Shown here in pieces: positions 53,521 to 62,079 of a DNA stretch of 64,000 nucleotides. Within the stretch, counting starts at the first letter, position 1; the number at the start of each line of letters is the position of its first letter. The position numbers were made by a program, and so were the translations under genes. This stretch comes from Dyadobacter jiangsuensis (GTDB taxonomy: Bacteria; Bacteroidota; Bacteroidia; Cytophagales; Spirosomataceae), in assembly GCF_003014695.1 (NCBI RefSeq), contig NZ_PYAS01000017.1, forward strand, positions 140,804 through 204,803, in the 5' to 3' direction. The notes below the pieces were generated by a model. That model did not search any database and was not told the DNA's origin. It was given only the letters and a program-made list of their open reading frames with translations.

Positions 53521-54467
53521 ATGATTTACAAAATATCTCCTCTTCCCCTGGATATCGACCTTGAAACCAAAGCGGTGCTAAAAAAGGTTACCTCTGCACG
53601 CAGTGCTTTGGCGGAGTTGAAAGGCTCAGTAGTGGGAATTCCCAATGAAACGATCCTGATCAACACACTATCATTGCAAGAAGCGAAGGACAGCTCCGCG
53701 ATTGAAAATATTGTAACGACACAAGACGAGCTTTATCAGTTTGACACTTTTGCCGAGAAATTCAAGAATGTGGCGGCTAAGGAGGTTCACACGTATGCGG
53801 GGGCGCTAAGAAGCGGGTTTGAAATTGTCAGAAAGGCCGGCTTCCTTTCTAATAACCACATTCTAGAAATCCAGGGCACTATCGAGGCCAATAATGCGGG
53901 ATTTCGGAGAGTGCCGGGTACCTTGTTGAAAAACGACCTGACCGGTGAAACGGTATACATGCCGCCGCAGAGTTATGACGAGATCGTGGACCTTATGTCC
54001 AATCTTAAAAAAATTTATCAACGACGACTCGTTAAGCGATTGGGATCCGCTTATCAAAATGGCGGTCATTCATCATCAATTCGAAAGCATTCACCCTTTT
54101 TATGACGGAAATGGGCGTACGGGCCGAATTATCAATATGCTGTATCTGGTGAAGGAAGGCCTGCTGAACATTCCTGTCCTATATCTGAGCCGGTATATCA
54201 ATCAACATAAGGGAGACTATTACCGACTATTGCAAAAAGTACGCACACACAATGCATGGGAAGAGTGGATTCTTCAGACACCCCTACACGAAAATCGATT
54301 TCGTAATGGCCGATTTGGAAGTATCCAGAATCACTGCAACACGGTATCTGGATCAGCTCGCTCAGATCGGGATTCTTCACAAGCAGAAATTCGGGAGGGA
54401 TAATTATTATATCAATCTGGATCTTTACGACCTCCTGGGTAACGTTAATAGTCTTTCCCCAATTTAA
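53521..54467 (+). pseudogene. Fic-domain protein gene broken by a frameshift and a deletion
   Basis: Three reading frames are needed to follow one Fic protein. Frame 1 (53521 to about 54006) gives the N-terminal FicN-like region (SSAIENIVTTQDELYQFDTF). A run of seven A (54007-54013) shifts to the next frame, which encodes FINDDSLSDWDPLIKMA and the catalytic loop HPFYDGNGRTGR. After EEWIL (about 54265) a second break with a probable ~170-nt deletion moves to the third frame, which encodes PYTKIDFVMADLEVSRITAT and the C-terminal winged helix (LDQLAQIGILHKQKF) to a stop at 54467. Two separate lesions make a sequencing error unlikely for both. Fic proteins AMPylate target proteins. Confidence 0.85.
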
Positions 54468-54472
54468 TAACA

Positions 54473-54541
54473 TGTATAGGAAATGGCACTCTTCTATACA
54501 TATCCAAAAAACCTGTATAGAAAACAGCACTTTTCTATACA
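54473..54541. repeat. Two near-identical 28-bp palindromes in tandem
   Basis: Each copy (54473-54500 and 54514-54541) runs from TGTATAG to CTATACA around a GCAC-containing centre. The right copy has an 11-bp perfect stem (TGTATAGAAAA with TTTTCTATACA); the left copy carries a few mismatches. Starts are 41 bp apart. They lie between the end of the Fic pseudogene and the stop of the convergent AraC gene. They could be two terminators, a pair of operators or copies of a small mobile repeat. Confidence 0.8.
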
Positions 54542-54544
54542 TAT

Positions 54545-55414
54545 TCACCCCTCATACAACGTCGCCATCCGCCTCCTGAAATCCTCCGGCGCGTATCCCG
54601 TCTGTTTCCCGAAAAACCGTGTAAAGTAGGCTGGCTCGGAAAAGCCCAGCTCGTAGCTGATTTCCTTGATTGGCTTGCGGACGAAGCCGATCTCGCGCTT
54701 GGCTTCGAGGATGAGGCGTTCGTTGATCATCTGGCTGATGGTTTTGCCGAATGAGCTGCGGGTCAGTTCGTTGAGCCGTTTGGCGCTGAGTGATAGCTCG
54801 TTGGCGTAAAAATCGGCTTTGCGCTGCTTGCGGTAATTGGTTTCGATGGATTCCAGCAGCATTTGCAGGCGCGGGTCGCGTGGGACGGGATCGCCGGTTT
54901 CTTTTTGCAGGTCGATGCAATGCAGGAACCAGCTCCGAAGGTAGGATTCGAGGATAGCGGGTCGCCCGGCATCCTCATATTCGGTGCGGATAAGGCCCAG
55001 CAGTGTGTTCAGAATAGGTAAGCGGCATTCGGGTATGGTGACGCAAAAATTGGTGGAATATTTGAAGAGTTTGAAAATATCATTACCAATGAGCCGCTCG
55101 AAAAAATCCCTCGAAATGGCCATCAGGAAACCGCATTTGCCGCGCTGATCCATACTGTGCACCTGGTCGGGCAGCAGTAGAAAAACCTGGTTGCAGGCGA
55201 TGGGATATGGGTTAAAGTCAATGTAATGTGCCTGCCCGGGTTCAATGTCGGTGAACCATAGCAGTTCGTAAAAGTCGTGACGATGGATGCCGTTGAAGAA
55301 ATGCTCGTCGCCACCTTCGATCGTCGCCATCGCAAAAAAGGCATCACCAAGGTCGTGCAGGGGAAATTCCGCACGCTGCTGCTCCTCGATCATCTTGCCA
55401 TCCATGTAATCCAT
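54545..55414 (-). CDS. AraC-family transcriptional regulator
   Basis: The ATG at 55414 (MDYMDGKMIEEQQ, 289 residues) is preferred; the frame opens 21 codons earlier with no family similarity. The N-terminal cupin-like sensing domain includes HDFYELLWFTDIEPGQAHYI and QVFLLLPDQVH. The C-terminal part has two helix-turn-helix motifs (FYANELSLSAKRLNELTRSS and PIKEISYELGFSEPAYFTRF). AraC regulators of this type accompany siderophore or sugar uptake genes in Bacteroidota; the DUF4374/TonB receptor pair upstream on the same strand is the likely target. Confidence 0.92.
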   Translation of the reverse strand: MDYMDGKMIEEQQRAEFPLHDLGDAFFAMATIEGGDEHFFNGIHRHDFYELLWFTDIEPGQAHYIDFNPYPIACNQVFLLLPDQVHSMDQRGKCGFLMAISRDFFERLIGNDIFKLFKYSTNFCVTIPECRLPILNTLLGLIRTEYEDAGRPAILESYLRSWFLHCIDLQKETGDPVPRDPRLQMLLESIETNYRKQRKADFYANELSLSAKRLNELTRSSFGKTISQMINERLILEAKREIGFVRKPIKEISYELGFSEPAYFTRFFGKQTGYAPEDFRRRMATLYEG

Positions 55415-55482
55415 ATCCTCTTCACGCTTATCGCACTTCGCGGCCTCAAATATCGGCAGCCGGCGTAGTTCCTGCAAAACAC

Positions 55483-55517
55483 AAATCCCCGCCGGCCATG
55501 TGGTACGACGGGGTTTG
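55483..55517 (-). terminator. Terminator-like hairpin after the DUF4374 gene
   Basis: CAAATCCCCG (near 55483-55492) pairs, with one G-T pair, with CGGGGTTTG (55509-55517). On the minus strand it is followed by TTTGTGTTTTG. It lies past the DUF4374 stop at 55538 and before the AraC gene. Confidence 0.5.
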
Positions 55518-55537
55518 TAGTACTTCTAAAACCCAAA

Positions 55538-56770
55538 CTATTTGACCTTAACAATGGCGGTAATAGCCCCGCCTTCGACTTTGAGGCCTTGCTTGGAGGT
55601 AGCAGTGGCGATATCCACTGTGTACACCCAGCTGCCTGCATCGGTATTGATACCCACAAAGACGCTCTTCTTGTCATCGCTGACAGTATTGTTGTTATAG
55701 GAAGCCGACGACGACGCGATCACATCAGGCACGCCGGTTACCCATGTAAATGTCTGGTTGTAAGCATCCGCAATAGCCAGTTTCTTCGCACCGGATGCCT
55801 TGCCGAGGTCTCCATACATATAAAGCAGGAATTTGCCGCTGCCCAGGTATGTCTGGTTGGCAATCTTATAACCGCCTGATTTTTCCTGCACATTGAAGAA
55901 ATAGCTCTGGTCGAACTCGGTCGTACCTTTCTTAATGCGGACAAATGCCGACGGCTTGGTGGATGTAGCCACACCGCTGTTGGTCGCGGATGCCGGCGAG
56001 AAACCGTATACATCGCCGTTTTCGTCTACCGACAATCCATTATTGAAATATGAACCAATAAAGCTGGTACGGTTATCTTTGATCACCTTGTCGAGGGTCA
56101 TAGCGGGGTAAGAGAACACGGCAATCCAGCTGCTATCGGGATTGGCGGTACCGAATACATCCGGCGCCGCACCTTTAATGCTCATGTAAGGAGCAAAAAT
56201 CTTGTCGCCTACCTGCGTAGCCCACGTGAAGTGCGCACGCTCGCCGTTGCCTGCGAGTTTCACGATGTTCACCTGGCCTTCGCCCACGATTTTGGATTGA
56301 TCTGCATTAATGCGGAACCACGACGCACTTTCGTTGCCGCTTCTCGGAACTTTGATGGTGAGGATATCGTCGCCTGCCGGTGCAAATACCTGAACGGTTT
56401 CGCTTTGAAAATCAGAAGTTTTCACCAGTGCACCTTTTTCATCCAATGCATAAGTGGTAACGGCACCCGGGTTGCCCTGACCGTACAACAGGCTGAAAAA
56501 CTTACCCTTATGCGTCAGGTAATAGCGATAGGATCCATCCTGCTCGATGCCCTGCCCTACCGTGCTGATAGTACCCTGCGACAGATCTCCCGTGGTAAGC
56601 AGGTAATCCGCAACACCCTGCGAGCCGATCGGCGCCGAAGCCACTACATAGCGCGACTGCGTTCCTGTGCCAGGTTCCGGTGTAGGATCGGTCTTATCAT
56701 CATCGCTGCATGCGCCCAAAGCCACGCCCATACCCACTACGAAAAACCACTTCAAATATGACTTTTTCAT
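55538..56770 (-). CDS. DUF4374 domain lipoprotein
   Basis: The 410-residue protein begins with a lipoprotein signal (MKKSYLKWFFVVGMGVALGA then C21), a short Asp/Pro/Thr-rich linker and a beta-rich DUF4374 domain (RYVVASAPIGSQGVADYLLT onwards), probably a propeller. DUF4374 genes usually lie next to TonB-dependent siderophore receptors, as here, and are thought to help with surface capture of iron complexes or haem, though this is not proven. It is 36 bp downstream of the receptor gene. Confidence 0.9.
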   Translation of the reverse strand: MKKSYLKWFFVVGMGVALGACSDDDKTDPTPEPGTGTQSRYVVASAPIGSQGVADYLLTTGDLSQGTISTVGQGIEQDGSYRYYLTHKGKFFSLLYGQGNPGAVTTYALDEKGALVKTSDFQSETVQVFAPAGDDILTIKVPRSGNESASWFRINADQSKIVGEGQVNIVKLAGNGERAHFTWATQVGDKIFAPYMSIKGAAPDVFGTANPDSSWIAVFSYPAMTLDKVIKDNRTSFIGSYFNNGLSVDENGDVYGFSPASATNSGVATSTKPSAFVRIKKGTTEFDQSYFFNVQEKSGGYKIANQTYLGSGKFLLYMYGDLGKASGAKKLAIADAYNQTFTWVTGVPDVIASSSASYNNNTVSDDKKSVFVGINTDAGSWVYTVDIATATSKQGLKVEGGAITAIVKVK

Positions 56771-56806
56771 TTTCTGATTTTGATTGGATTATTGAATTGT
56801 GAAAGA

Positions 56807-59182
56807 TTATTTACTGATGAAATAGCGTAGCTTGACGTAAAAACCACGACTTGGCTTCTGCAAGCTGAAATTATCGAACAGCTTTGCGTCGAGCAGGTTT
56901 TTGCATTCCAGCGACACGTTGTACCGGCCGTCGGCCACGGCGTATACCAGGTTCACATCGTGGCTCAGCTGCTCGGGAATGTCCAGCTTGTCGCTGCCCA
57001 GGCTCGGCCAGTAGAGGTAATAGGCGTGCACGTAAAGCAGGTTATAGCCAAGCGTTAGCGTGTTGCCTTTCCTGCCAAGGTCTTTGAAGAAAACTGCCGC
57101 ATCGGCATTCCCGAAAAGGAACGGCATGTTCGGGATCCGGTCGCGGTAGAGCGGGCTCTCGGTGATGTAACCTTCCTCGAAACGCGTATTGTTGCGAAGG
57201 TTCTGGTAGGTGAGATTGGCGCCCGCCGTGAACAGCTGCCGGTACGAGTAACGCACCTCGCCGTCGATACCGAAGTTGGTCACATCCGCCAGGTTATCCA
57301 TCACCTGCTTGGTCTGGTTCGCATTCAGGCGGGGGCGAATAAAGCCTTGCGCGTCGCGGTAGAGCACATTCGCATCCACGCTGAACCGGTGCACGCGGTT
57401 AATCGCGCCGTTGTAGCTGAAACCCAGGTTATAGTTGTAGCTGGTTTCGGGGTCGAGATTGATATTCCCTTCCAGGTTCAGCAGATCACCGAATAGCTCG
57501 TCGGTTTCGGGCAAGCGGTAACTTTTTTCAAATGAACCTTTCAGCTGAAAGTTTTTGAATAGAAAATAGGTGGAAGCAATGCCGTAACCCAGCTTTTCGA
57601 AATTGTTTTTCTGAACTAAAAACGCTTCGTCCCCCCAATTGCCGGTCGGATTATAGGAAACTGAAAACTTGTTATTCTGCGAGAAGTGTTTGAGGAATAG
57701 TGACGTATTCCAGCGTTCGTTATAGTCGAATTTATAGCCCAAACCGAGCACATTCTTCCTGTTCACGCGCGGCTGCTCATACTTGGCCGACTCCGGGAAA
57801 AGCTCGTCCTCCCCTTTCCGGTTGAACGTGTTCAATACATTGTTAATCGTCACCGAATGGCGTGGATCGATCTGGTAAGTTACGTTCGCCGTGGCCAGGC
57901 CGTTGTTGTTCCGGAACTTGTACAGCGACCGCTCGCGCTCGCTGCCATTTCCTTCGTATTGTTTGAATTGCTGAAACCAGTTGTAGCGGCGGTAAACCGT
58001 ATCCACATTCTGCTCCTGGCCCAGGTTATAGTTAGCTGAGATATTGACATTCAATCCTTTGACAAACAAATCCTTCTTCTGGTATTTCAAACTCGGCATC
58101 ACGATGTTGCCCTTCCGGTGCCACTGCCCGAAAACGCTCACCATCCGTGCGCCTGTCTGGATTTCGGCTTTGTTTTTACCCAATGTAACCCCCAGCAAAA
58201 GCCGGTCGGCGAACTTCTTGCCCACCACACCCACATTCGCGATCACGGTTTCATTGTGGTAAGTATCATGAAACCTGCGCAGACGCTGGTTGCGGAAATA
58301 CTCGCCGGTATTCACATCGGCCACGTCCACGGTGATCCAGTAATTGTTATCCGAGTAATTCTGAAATGCATTCAACTGGGCTGTAAAGCCATTTTTGGCC
58401 GTGTAACCGGCATTAATCGTCGTGCGGTGCGTGTTGAACGAGCCGTAGGAATAGGAAGCATCGAGGTAGCTGTTCTGGCGGGTGTTGGTGACGATATTCA
58501 CCGCACCGCCGAGGGCATCCGAGCCGAGCCAGATCGGCACCACGCCTTTGTACACCTCCACGCGTTCGGCGAGGTTGATAGGGATATTATTCAATTGAAA
58601 AGAGGAACCGAAATTATCCATGGGCACACCGTCGAGGAAAAACTTCACCTGGCGGCCGGTGAAGCCGTTGAGCGAAAAGTTCATGTTCGAGCCCACACCC
58701 CCGCTCTCCCGTACCCGCACCCCCGATACGCGATCGAGCGCATGCGAAAGATCGAGCGTGGAGTTTTGCAGCTTTTTGGCATCGATCGCCGTTACATTAT
58801 ATGCCTGGCGGTTGATCTCCTTCGTCTCGGTCCGGCCGATCACCGAAACAGATTCCAGCTCGCGGGTTTCGGAAACCAGTTTGGTATTGTGTTTGAAATG
58901 CTCGCCGGCTTTGAGGGTAATGTCTTTGGTTTGCGTTTGGTACCCCATAAACGACACCAGCAACTTGTAAGAACCGGGGCGTACGTGCTCGATCGTGTAC
59001 TTGCCATCGGCGTTGGTGAAGGTTCCGTGAGCAGTCCCTTTCAGGCTCACAGAAGCGCCGGGGAGTGTCTCCCCCTCCTCCGACCTGACCTGCCCATGAA
59101 GGGTAACATCCGCCTGCTGGGCAAGGGCGACGAACGACAAGGCACAAAGCAGCCCTGTCTGCAGAATTTTACTAATTTGCAT
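56807..59182 (-). CDS. TonB-dependent receptor, siderophore/iron type
   Basis: The ATG at 59182 (MQISKILQTGLLCALSFVAL) gives a clear signal peptide; the frame opens 16 codons earlier. It has a carboxypeptidase-regulatory-like domain (VTLHGQVRSEEGETLPGASV), a plug (ELESVSVIGRTETKEINRQA, with INLAERVEVYKGVVPIWLGS) and a 22-strand-type barrel ending in YFISK. It is 791 residues, shorter than the SusC proteins here, and not of SusC type. Pairing with DUF4374 and AraC genes and a Fur-like box at the promoter point to iron or siderophore uptake. Confidence 0.9.
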   Translation of the reverse strand: MQISKILQTGLLCALSFVALAQQADVTLHGQVRSEEGETLPGASVSLKGTAHGTFTNADGKYTIEHVRPGSYKLLVSFMGYQTQTKDITLKAGEHFKHNTKLVSETRELESVSVIGRTETKEINRQAYNVTAIDAKKLQNSTLDLSHALDRVSGVRVRESGGVGSNMNFSLNGFTGRQVKFFLDGVPMDNFGSSFQLNNIPINLAERVEVYKGVVPIWLGSDALGGAVNIVTNTRQNSYLDASYSYGSFNTHRTTINAGYTAKNGFTAQLNAFQNYSDNNYWITVDVADVNTGEYFRNQRLRRFHDTYHNETVIANVGVVGKKFADRLLLGVTLGKNKAEIQTGARMVSVFGQWHRKGNIVMPSLKYQKKDLFVKGLNVNISANYNLGQEQNVDTVYRRYNWFQQFKQYEGNGSERERSLYKFRNNNGLATANVTYQIDPRHSVTINNVLNTFNRKGEDELFPESAKYEQPRVNRKNVLGLGYKFDYNERWNTSLFLKHFSQNNKFSVSYNPTGNWGDEAFLVQKNNFEKLGYGIASTYFLFKNFQLKGSFEKSYRLPETDELFGDLLNLEGNINLDPETSYNYNLGFSYNGAINRVHRFSVDANVLYRDAQGFIRPRLNANQTKQVMDNLADVTNFGIDGEVRYSYRQLFTAGANLTYQNLRNNTRFEEGYITESPLYRDRIPNMPFLFGNADAAVFFKDLGRKGNTLTLGYNLLYVHAYYLYWPSLGSDKLDIPEQLSHDVNLVYAVADGRYNVSLECKNLLDAKLFDNFSLQKPSRGFYVKLRYFISK

Positions 59183-59261
59183 TGCTTTAAATGTTTCAGC
59201 GTTTACAAGTAATGCGCCTCGGCGCAGCAAACCGGATGGGTACCAGCCATTCGGTTTTATT

Positions 59262-59285
59262 AATAAATAGACTCATTCTAAATAA
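59262..59285. promoter_or_regulatory. Fur-like operator at the receptor promoter
   Basis: A TAGA-ctcat-TCTA core with AT-rich flanks (TAATAAATAGA to the left, TCTAAATAA to the right) makes an imperfect palindrome. It overlaps the predicted start of transcription (about 59284) of the TonB receptor gene, where a repressor would act. It resembles iron-regulatory boxes, but I cannot confirm that this genus uses this exact motif. Confidence 0.5.
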
Positions 59286-59290
59286 CAGCG

Positions 59291-59298
59291 CAAAAGTA
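59291..59298 (-). promoter_or_regulatory. -7 element of the TonB receptor operon
   Basis: TACTTTTG on the minus strand exactly matches TAnnTTTG. No clear -33 element lies at the usual distance, which is common for activator-dependent promoters. The leader to ATG 59182 would be about 100 nt. Confidence 0.55.
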
Positions 59299-59319
59299 AC
59301 CACCCAGCAACAGTTATCC

Positions 59320-60846
59320 TTATACAATTTGCCGGTTTAGCTGGACAATCTGCACATTGCCCGATATCGCACGCAACGTCGCCTCAATAAGCAGCGTAGT
59401 TGCTTCGCGCAATTCTTCGGGGTTGAGGGACGCAAAACCGATACAGATGGCATTCAAATCGACCCCCAGCGGGTTATGCCGCTTCCCGTCCCTGATAAAA
59501 AGCCCGAGCCGCTGGGCTTCCGCCGCCACCTGCACCGTACCCACCCCGTGGAATCGCACCCAAAGGCACATTCCTCCTGTGGGTACCGTGAAGGAAACGA
59601 TGCCCGGCAGATGCTCGGCGAGCATTGCGCACAACAGATCGCGGCGTTCTTTGTATAAACCGCGGATTTTGTTGAGGTGGCGTTCTACTGCACCGCTGCG
59701 CAGCAATTCCGCCGCAGCTTCTTCCAGGAGGTTATCCCCCTGCAAATCGACCACATACCGGTGCTGGCCCAGCAAAGCGATAAGGTTGGCGGGTGCCACG
59801 ATGAACCCGAGCCGGATCGCCGGAGCGAGAATTTTGGTCAGCGTGCCCACGTATATGACACTCCCGCCGGCATCCCGGCTCGCCATAGGCAATGTAGGAT
59901 GGCTTTCATAATGAATATCAAAATCGAAGTCGTCCTCGATGATCGCGATCCGGTGCGCTCCGGCAATTTCCAGCAACCGGAGACGCCTCGCCGCCGACAA
60001 TGTGACGGTAGTAGGATGATGGTGATGCGGAATTACATAAATGAGCCTCACCGGCGTGGTGCGGCAGATGGCTTCCACGGCGTCGACGTCGATTCCCTCC
60101 CCGTCCACCGGCACACGACATACGTTCACGCCGAGGCGGATGAACATCTGGGTCACCACAAAAAAGCCGGGGTCGCCGACAATGACCGAATCACCGGGTT
60201 TCAGCAGCAGCGAGGCAGCCAGGTACATACCCATTTGCGCACCTTTGGAAATGAACACATTCTCGATGCCGATATTCAATCCCCGCGTCTGCCGAAGCAT
60301 TCGCACAACCTCAGCCCGCAGGCGCGGCGAACCTTCCTTGGCCGTGTAGGAAAGATAATCTCGGGCGAATTTCCGGCTACCGATCACGCGGTACTCGCGC
60401 AAAAGGTCGTTCAGAGGTGTAAGCCGGACGTCGGGAAACCCCTCATTAAATACATATTTGAAAGCGCCCGAGGGATATCTGACTTGCAATTCGTCCCGTA
60501 TTTCGAAGCCGATCTCGTAGCCGGTCGTAGCAGGATACCCCATTCCCGAGGCTCCTGCTTGCTTAACCAATGGCGCGGGTACGGTCCCGGGCATTTCCGG
60601 TGCCACGAAGCAGCCCTTCCTCGGCGTCACGTCGATCCACCCTTGCGCTTCCAGCTCGGCATATGCAGCCACGACGGTGTTCCGGTGAAGGCTCAGCGAC
60701 CGGGCCAGTTCCCTGCTGGACTGGATCTGCGTGCCGGGACACAGAATACCCTCCCGGATCAATGAACTGATTTGTTGTACAATTTGAATGTACACGGGCA
60801 ATTCCCCTGGCCTGCAAACCTTGATGAGGCTACCGAGCTCAATCAT
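59320..60846 (-). CDS. MocR-type regulator (GntR winged helix fused to aminotransferase fold)
   Basis: The 508-residue protein has an N-terminal GntR winged helix (SSRELARSLSLHRNTVVAAY, about 43-62) and a PLP-dependent fold-type I aminotransferase domain. PLP residues visible are K338 in VGTLTKILAP, which should form the Schiff base, and the EDDFDFD acid at about 304-310. Its sequence is near PdxR-like MocR proteins. It lies divergent from a cupin gene, and two TGGACTA repeats sit in the shared region. It probably controls that divergent pair and itself; the ligand is unknown. Confidence 0.93.
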   Translation of the reverse strand: MIELGSLIKVCRPGELPVYIQIVQQISSLIREGILCPGTQIQSSRELARSLSLHRNTVVAAYAELEAQGWIDVTPRKGCFVAPEMPGTVPAPLVKQAGASGMGYPATTGYEIGFEIRDELQVRYPSGAFKYVFNEGFPDVRLTPLNDLLREYRVIGSRKFARDYLSYTAKEGSPRLRAEVVRMLRQTRGLNIGIENVFISKGAQMGMYLAASLLLKPGDSVIVGDPGFFVVTQMFIRLGVNVCRVPVDGEGIDVDAVEAICRTTPVRLIYVIPHHHHPTTVTLSAARRLRLLEIAGAHRIAIIEDDFDFDIHYESHPTLPMASRDAGGSVIYVGTLTKILAPAIRLGFIVAPANLIALLGQHRYVVDLQGDNLLEEAAAELLRSGAVERHLNKIRGLYKERRDLLCAMLAEHLPGIVSFTVPTGGMCLWVRFHGVGTVQVAAEAQRLGLFIRDGKRHNPLGVDLNAICIGFASLNPEELREATTLLIEATLRAISGNVQIVQLNRQIV

Positions 60847-60863
60847 TTATGATGGTTTAATTC

Positions 60864-60893
60864 TGGACTAGCAACAATATGGTTAGTGGACTA
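60864..60893. promoter_or_regulatory. Direct repeats that may bind the MocR regulator
   Basis: TGGACTA occurs at 60864-60870 and again at 60887-60893, 23 bp apart from start to start, about two turns of helix. They lie between the MocR and cupin genes and upstream of the cupin -7 element. Direct repeats with TGG-x-CTA-like half-sites are what I would expect for a MocR dimer. Confidence 0.6.
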
Positions 60894-60915
60894 TCCGGCC
60901 ACGAAGAGGCACATT

Positions 60916-60923
60916 TATATTTG
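60916..60923 (+). promoter_or_regulatory. -7 element of the cupin gene
   Basis: TATATTTG exactly matches TAnnTTTG and lies 27 bp before ATG 60951. No TTG is seen at the -33 position; the MocR-type repeat occupies that area, which suggests activation. Confidence 0.6.
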
Positions 60924-60950
60924 CCTCTATCACCAAAACCCGACGACCCA

Positions 60951-61388
60951 ATGCGAACTATTATTTTCCTCCTGGCGGCATTTGCCGCGCTTCCGGCCAT
61001 GGCGCAACACGAGCATGCGAAAGCCAGTGTCAAAGCCGATCCATTCCAGTTTCAGCACGTGCGCAGTGAATGGCTCACCGATGCCGAACTGAAAGGCTAC
61101 AAACTCGAATCATCGGTCATGACGATCGCCCCCGGCGCGACCGATACCGTTAGCCACCGGCACGACTGCGATCTCTTCGGCTACGTACTCGAAGGCGAGG
61201 TGCAGATCGGGCTCGATCACGCGCCTCCCGTGTTGTACAAAACAGGCCAGATGTTTTTTGAAAAAAGAAATATCCTGCATTCACTGGCCGCCAATCCACT
61301 CCCGAACAAACCTTCACGCGTGCTGCTGCTGTTTCTGATCAAGGACGGCCGGGCGTCCTACACACCCGAATATCCAACCAGGAAATAA
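60951..61388 (+). CDS. Secreted cupin-domain protein
   Basis: The ATG at 60951 (MRTIIFLLAAFAALPAMAQH) gives a perfect signal peptide and 145 residues; the frame opens earlier, at 60879, but that part overlaps the repeats and promoter. The cupin core has metal ligand candidates in VSHRHDCDLFGYVLEGEVQI (H-x-H, then E) and in the second motif (KRNILHSLAAN). The function is unknown; it may be an isomerase, dioxygenase or binding protein in the periplasm. It probably forms a two-gene operon with the membrane protein 22 bp downstream. Confidence 0.87.
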   Translation: MRTIIFLLAAFAALPAMAQHEHAKASVKADPFQFQHVRSEWLTDAELKGYKLESSVMTIAPGATDTVSHRHDCDLFGYVLEGEVQIGLDHAPPVLYKTGQMFFEKRNILHSLAANPLPNKPSRVLLLFLIKDGRASYTPEYPTRK

Positions 61389-61410
61389 TTGATAGCTGCA
61401 CAATATACCA

Positions 61411-62013
61411 ATGAAGTTGAAACAAATACATAGAATTTCCGGGATCATCATCGCGGTGTTTCTCGTGCTGCACCTCAGCAACCATCTTTTCGCCCTCGGC
61501 GGGCCGGCGCTGCATATTACCGTCATGAAGTACTTCCGCATGGTGTACCGATTCCCACCGGTGGAGGTGCTGCTGCTGCTATGCGTCACCATACAGATTT
61601 TCAGCGGCCTGCGACTGGTTTTCACCAAAGGGTTCAGAAAGCAGCCGTTGTACGTAATCGCGCAGGCCGTTAGCGGGATTTACCTTTCTCTTTTCCTGAT
61701 CAACCACGTCAGGGCGGTGCTGCTGGCTCGTTACGAGTGGCATGTCGAAACCGACTTCTACTTTGCTTCGGGCGTGGCGGTTCATTACCCGGAAAAGCTG
61801 TTTTTCATCCCCTACTACACGCTTTCGGTGTTGTGCGCATTCACGCATATTGCCTGCGCGCATTACGCACGCAGCATGGAGCTCGCCACCGTTTGGTCAC
61901 CTTCGGGAGGTAATGACCGGTTCAAAAAGGAAGCATTCTGGATTTTTGGAACGGGTGTGGTAGTAACCGCCCTGATCATGGGCTCGCTCACCGGGCTATT
62001 TTATCCGTTGTAG
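61411..62013 (+). CDS. Cytochrome-b-like integral membrane protein
   Basis: The 200-residue protein has about 5 hydrophobic helices. Histidines lie at helix positions in LHLSNHLFALGG, YLSLFLINHVRA and FTHIACAHYARS, which resembles the haem-binding subunits of succinate dehydrogenase/fumarate reductase, but no family is certain. The start MKLKQIHRISGIIIAVFLVL is well placed 22 bp after the cupin gene. Redox or haem function is an inference from the histidines. Confidence 0.72.
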   Translation: MKLKQIHRISGIIIAVFLVLHLSNHLFALGGPALHITVMKYFRMVYRFPPVEVLLLLCVTIQIFSGLRLVFTKGFRKQPLYVIAQAVSGIYLSLFLINHVRAVLLARYEWHVETDFYFASGVAVHYPEKLFFIPYYTLSVLCAFTHIACAHYARSMELATVWSPSGGNDRFKKEAFWIFGTGVVVTALIMGSLTGLFYPL

Positions 62014-62023
62014 GGCAAAAAAA

Positions 62024-62064
62024 TGGCCTCCGTTCCCACAGCAAATGTGCAGGTACGGAGGCCA
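62024..62064. terminator. Bidirectional terminator
   Basis: TGGCCTCCGT (62024-62033) pairs perfectly with ACGGAGGCCA (62055-62064) over 10 bp, with a 21-nt loop. A T-rich tract follows on the plus strand (CTTCTATTTTT) and, read on the minus strand, TTTTTTT follows as well. It serves the convergent genes at 61411 and 62080. Confidence 0.75.
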
Positions 62065-62079
62065 CTTCTATTTTTCCAA

